A program made the translations under genes and the position numbers. A model generated the notes under the pieces. The model was not told the origin of the DNA, ran no database searches, and saw nothing but the letters and a program-made list of their open reading frames with translations. Below, piece by piece: positions 13,853-13,918 of a DNA stretch of 13,918 nucleotides. Source of the DNA: an uncultured Muribaculaceae bacterium. GTDB taxonomy: Bacteria; Bacteroidota; Bacteroidia; Bacteroidales; Muribaculaceae. The stretch is taken from contig CAJUBC010000056.1 in the NCBI GenBank assembly GCA_910584545.1, positions 1 to 13,918 on the forward strand, written 5' to 3'. Each line of letters starts with the position of its first letter. The stretch's first letter is position 1.

Positions 13853-13918
13853 TAATATAATGTTTAATCTATAAAATCCTTGAATCTGGCGTAATATCAA
13901 GGCCGGCGGCTTCGACAA
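13853..13918. other. Non-coding tail of the window
   Basis: AT-rich sequence after the last stop. The only structure seen is CCTTGA (13878-13883) with TCAAGG (13897-13902), a 6-bp repeat with a 13-nt loop and no T-run, so the operon may continue past the window. Confidence 0.3.

Noticed and set aside
13878..13902. Inverted repeat CCTTGA / TCAAGG after the last gene
   Set aside because: Only 6 bp with a 13-nt loop and no T-run, followed by GC-rich sequence; not convincing as a terminator.
1..13918. Searched for tRNA/rRNA genes, CRISPR-like regular repeats, IS ends and phage genes
   Set aside because: None seen by eye; intergenic gaps are short and explained by promoters, terminators and the riboswitch.

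Overview
The window looks like a chromosomal segment from a gut Bacteroidales, most likely Muribaculaceae or a close relative. The reasons are a DUF4954 beta-helix protein, an OmpH/Skp-like lipoprotein, paired PepD dipeptidases, a BtuB/BtuG vitamin B12 capture locus, lipoprotein Cys residues followed by acidic residues, TAnnTTTG-type -7 promoter elements, A-rich translation leaders instead of strong Shine-Dalgarno sites, and roughly balanced GC. The family-level name is inference. I saw no tRNA, rRNA, CRISPR array, insertion sequence or phage gene.

Positions 1-4063 are read on the minus strand. In transcription order they hold an unannotated 54-residue single-pass membrane protein (4063-3899), an OmpH/Skp-like lipoprotein (3889-3287), the ribosome-associated GTPase HflX (3120-1864) and a DUF4954 left-handed beta-helix protein (1825-107). 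A divergent promoter region (about 4064-4228) separates this block from the plus-strand genes.

Positions 4229-7958 form a plus-strand cluster. Two 485-residue aminoacyl-histidine dipeptidase (PepD, M20 family) paralogs flank a lipoprotein with an N-acetylmuramidase (DUF3380-type) fold, whose start overlaps the first pepD by ATGA. A clear intrinsic terminator follows at 7986-8012.

Positions 8010-13852 are a cobalamin-regulated operon. A TTTG-N19-TAnnTTTG promoter is followed by a leader of about 400 nt with a well-preserved cobalamin riboswitch (about 8080-8290) and a strong terminator-like hairpin (8376-8418). Then come a BtuB-type TonB-dependent transporter, a BtuG-type beta-propeller surface lipoprotein, a PKD-like lipoprotein translationally coupled to btuG, and a Trp-rich secreted protein with a type-IX-like C-terminal sorting tail. 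The first two proteins fit the known Bacteroidetes B12 capture pair. The last two are uncharacterised as far as I can tell, share the same riboswitch, and are the best candidates for new parts of a corrinoid-capture system. No inner-membrane BtuFCD genes are visible inside the window.
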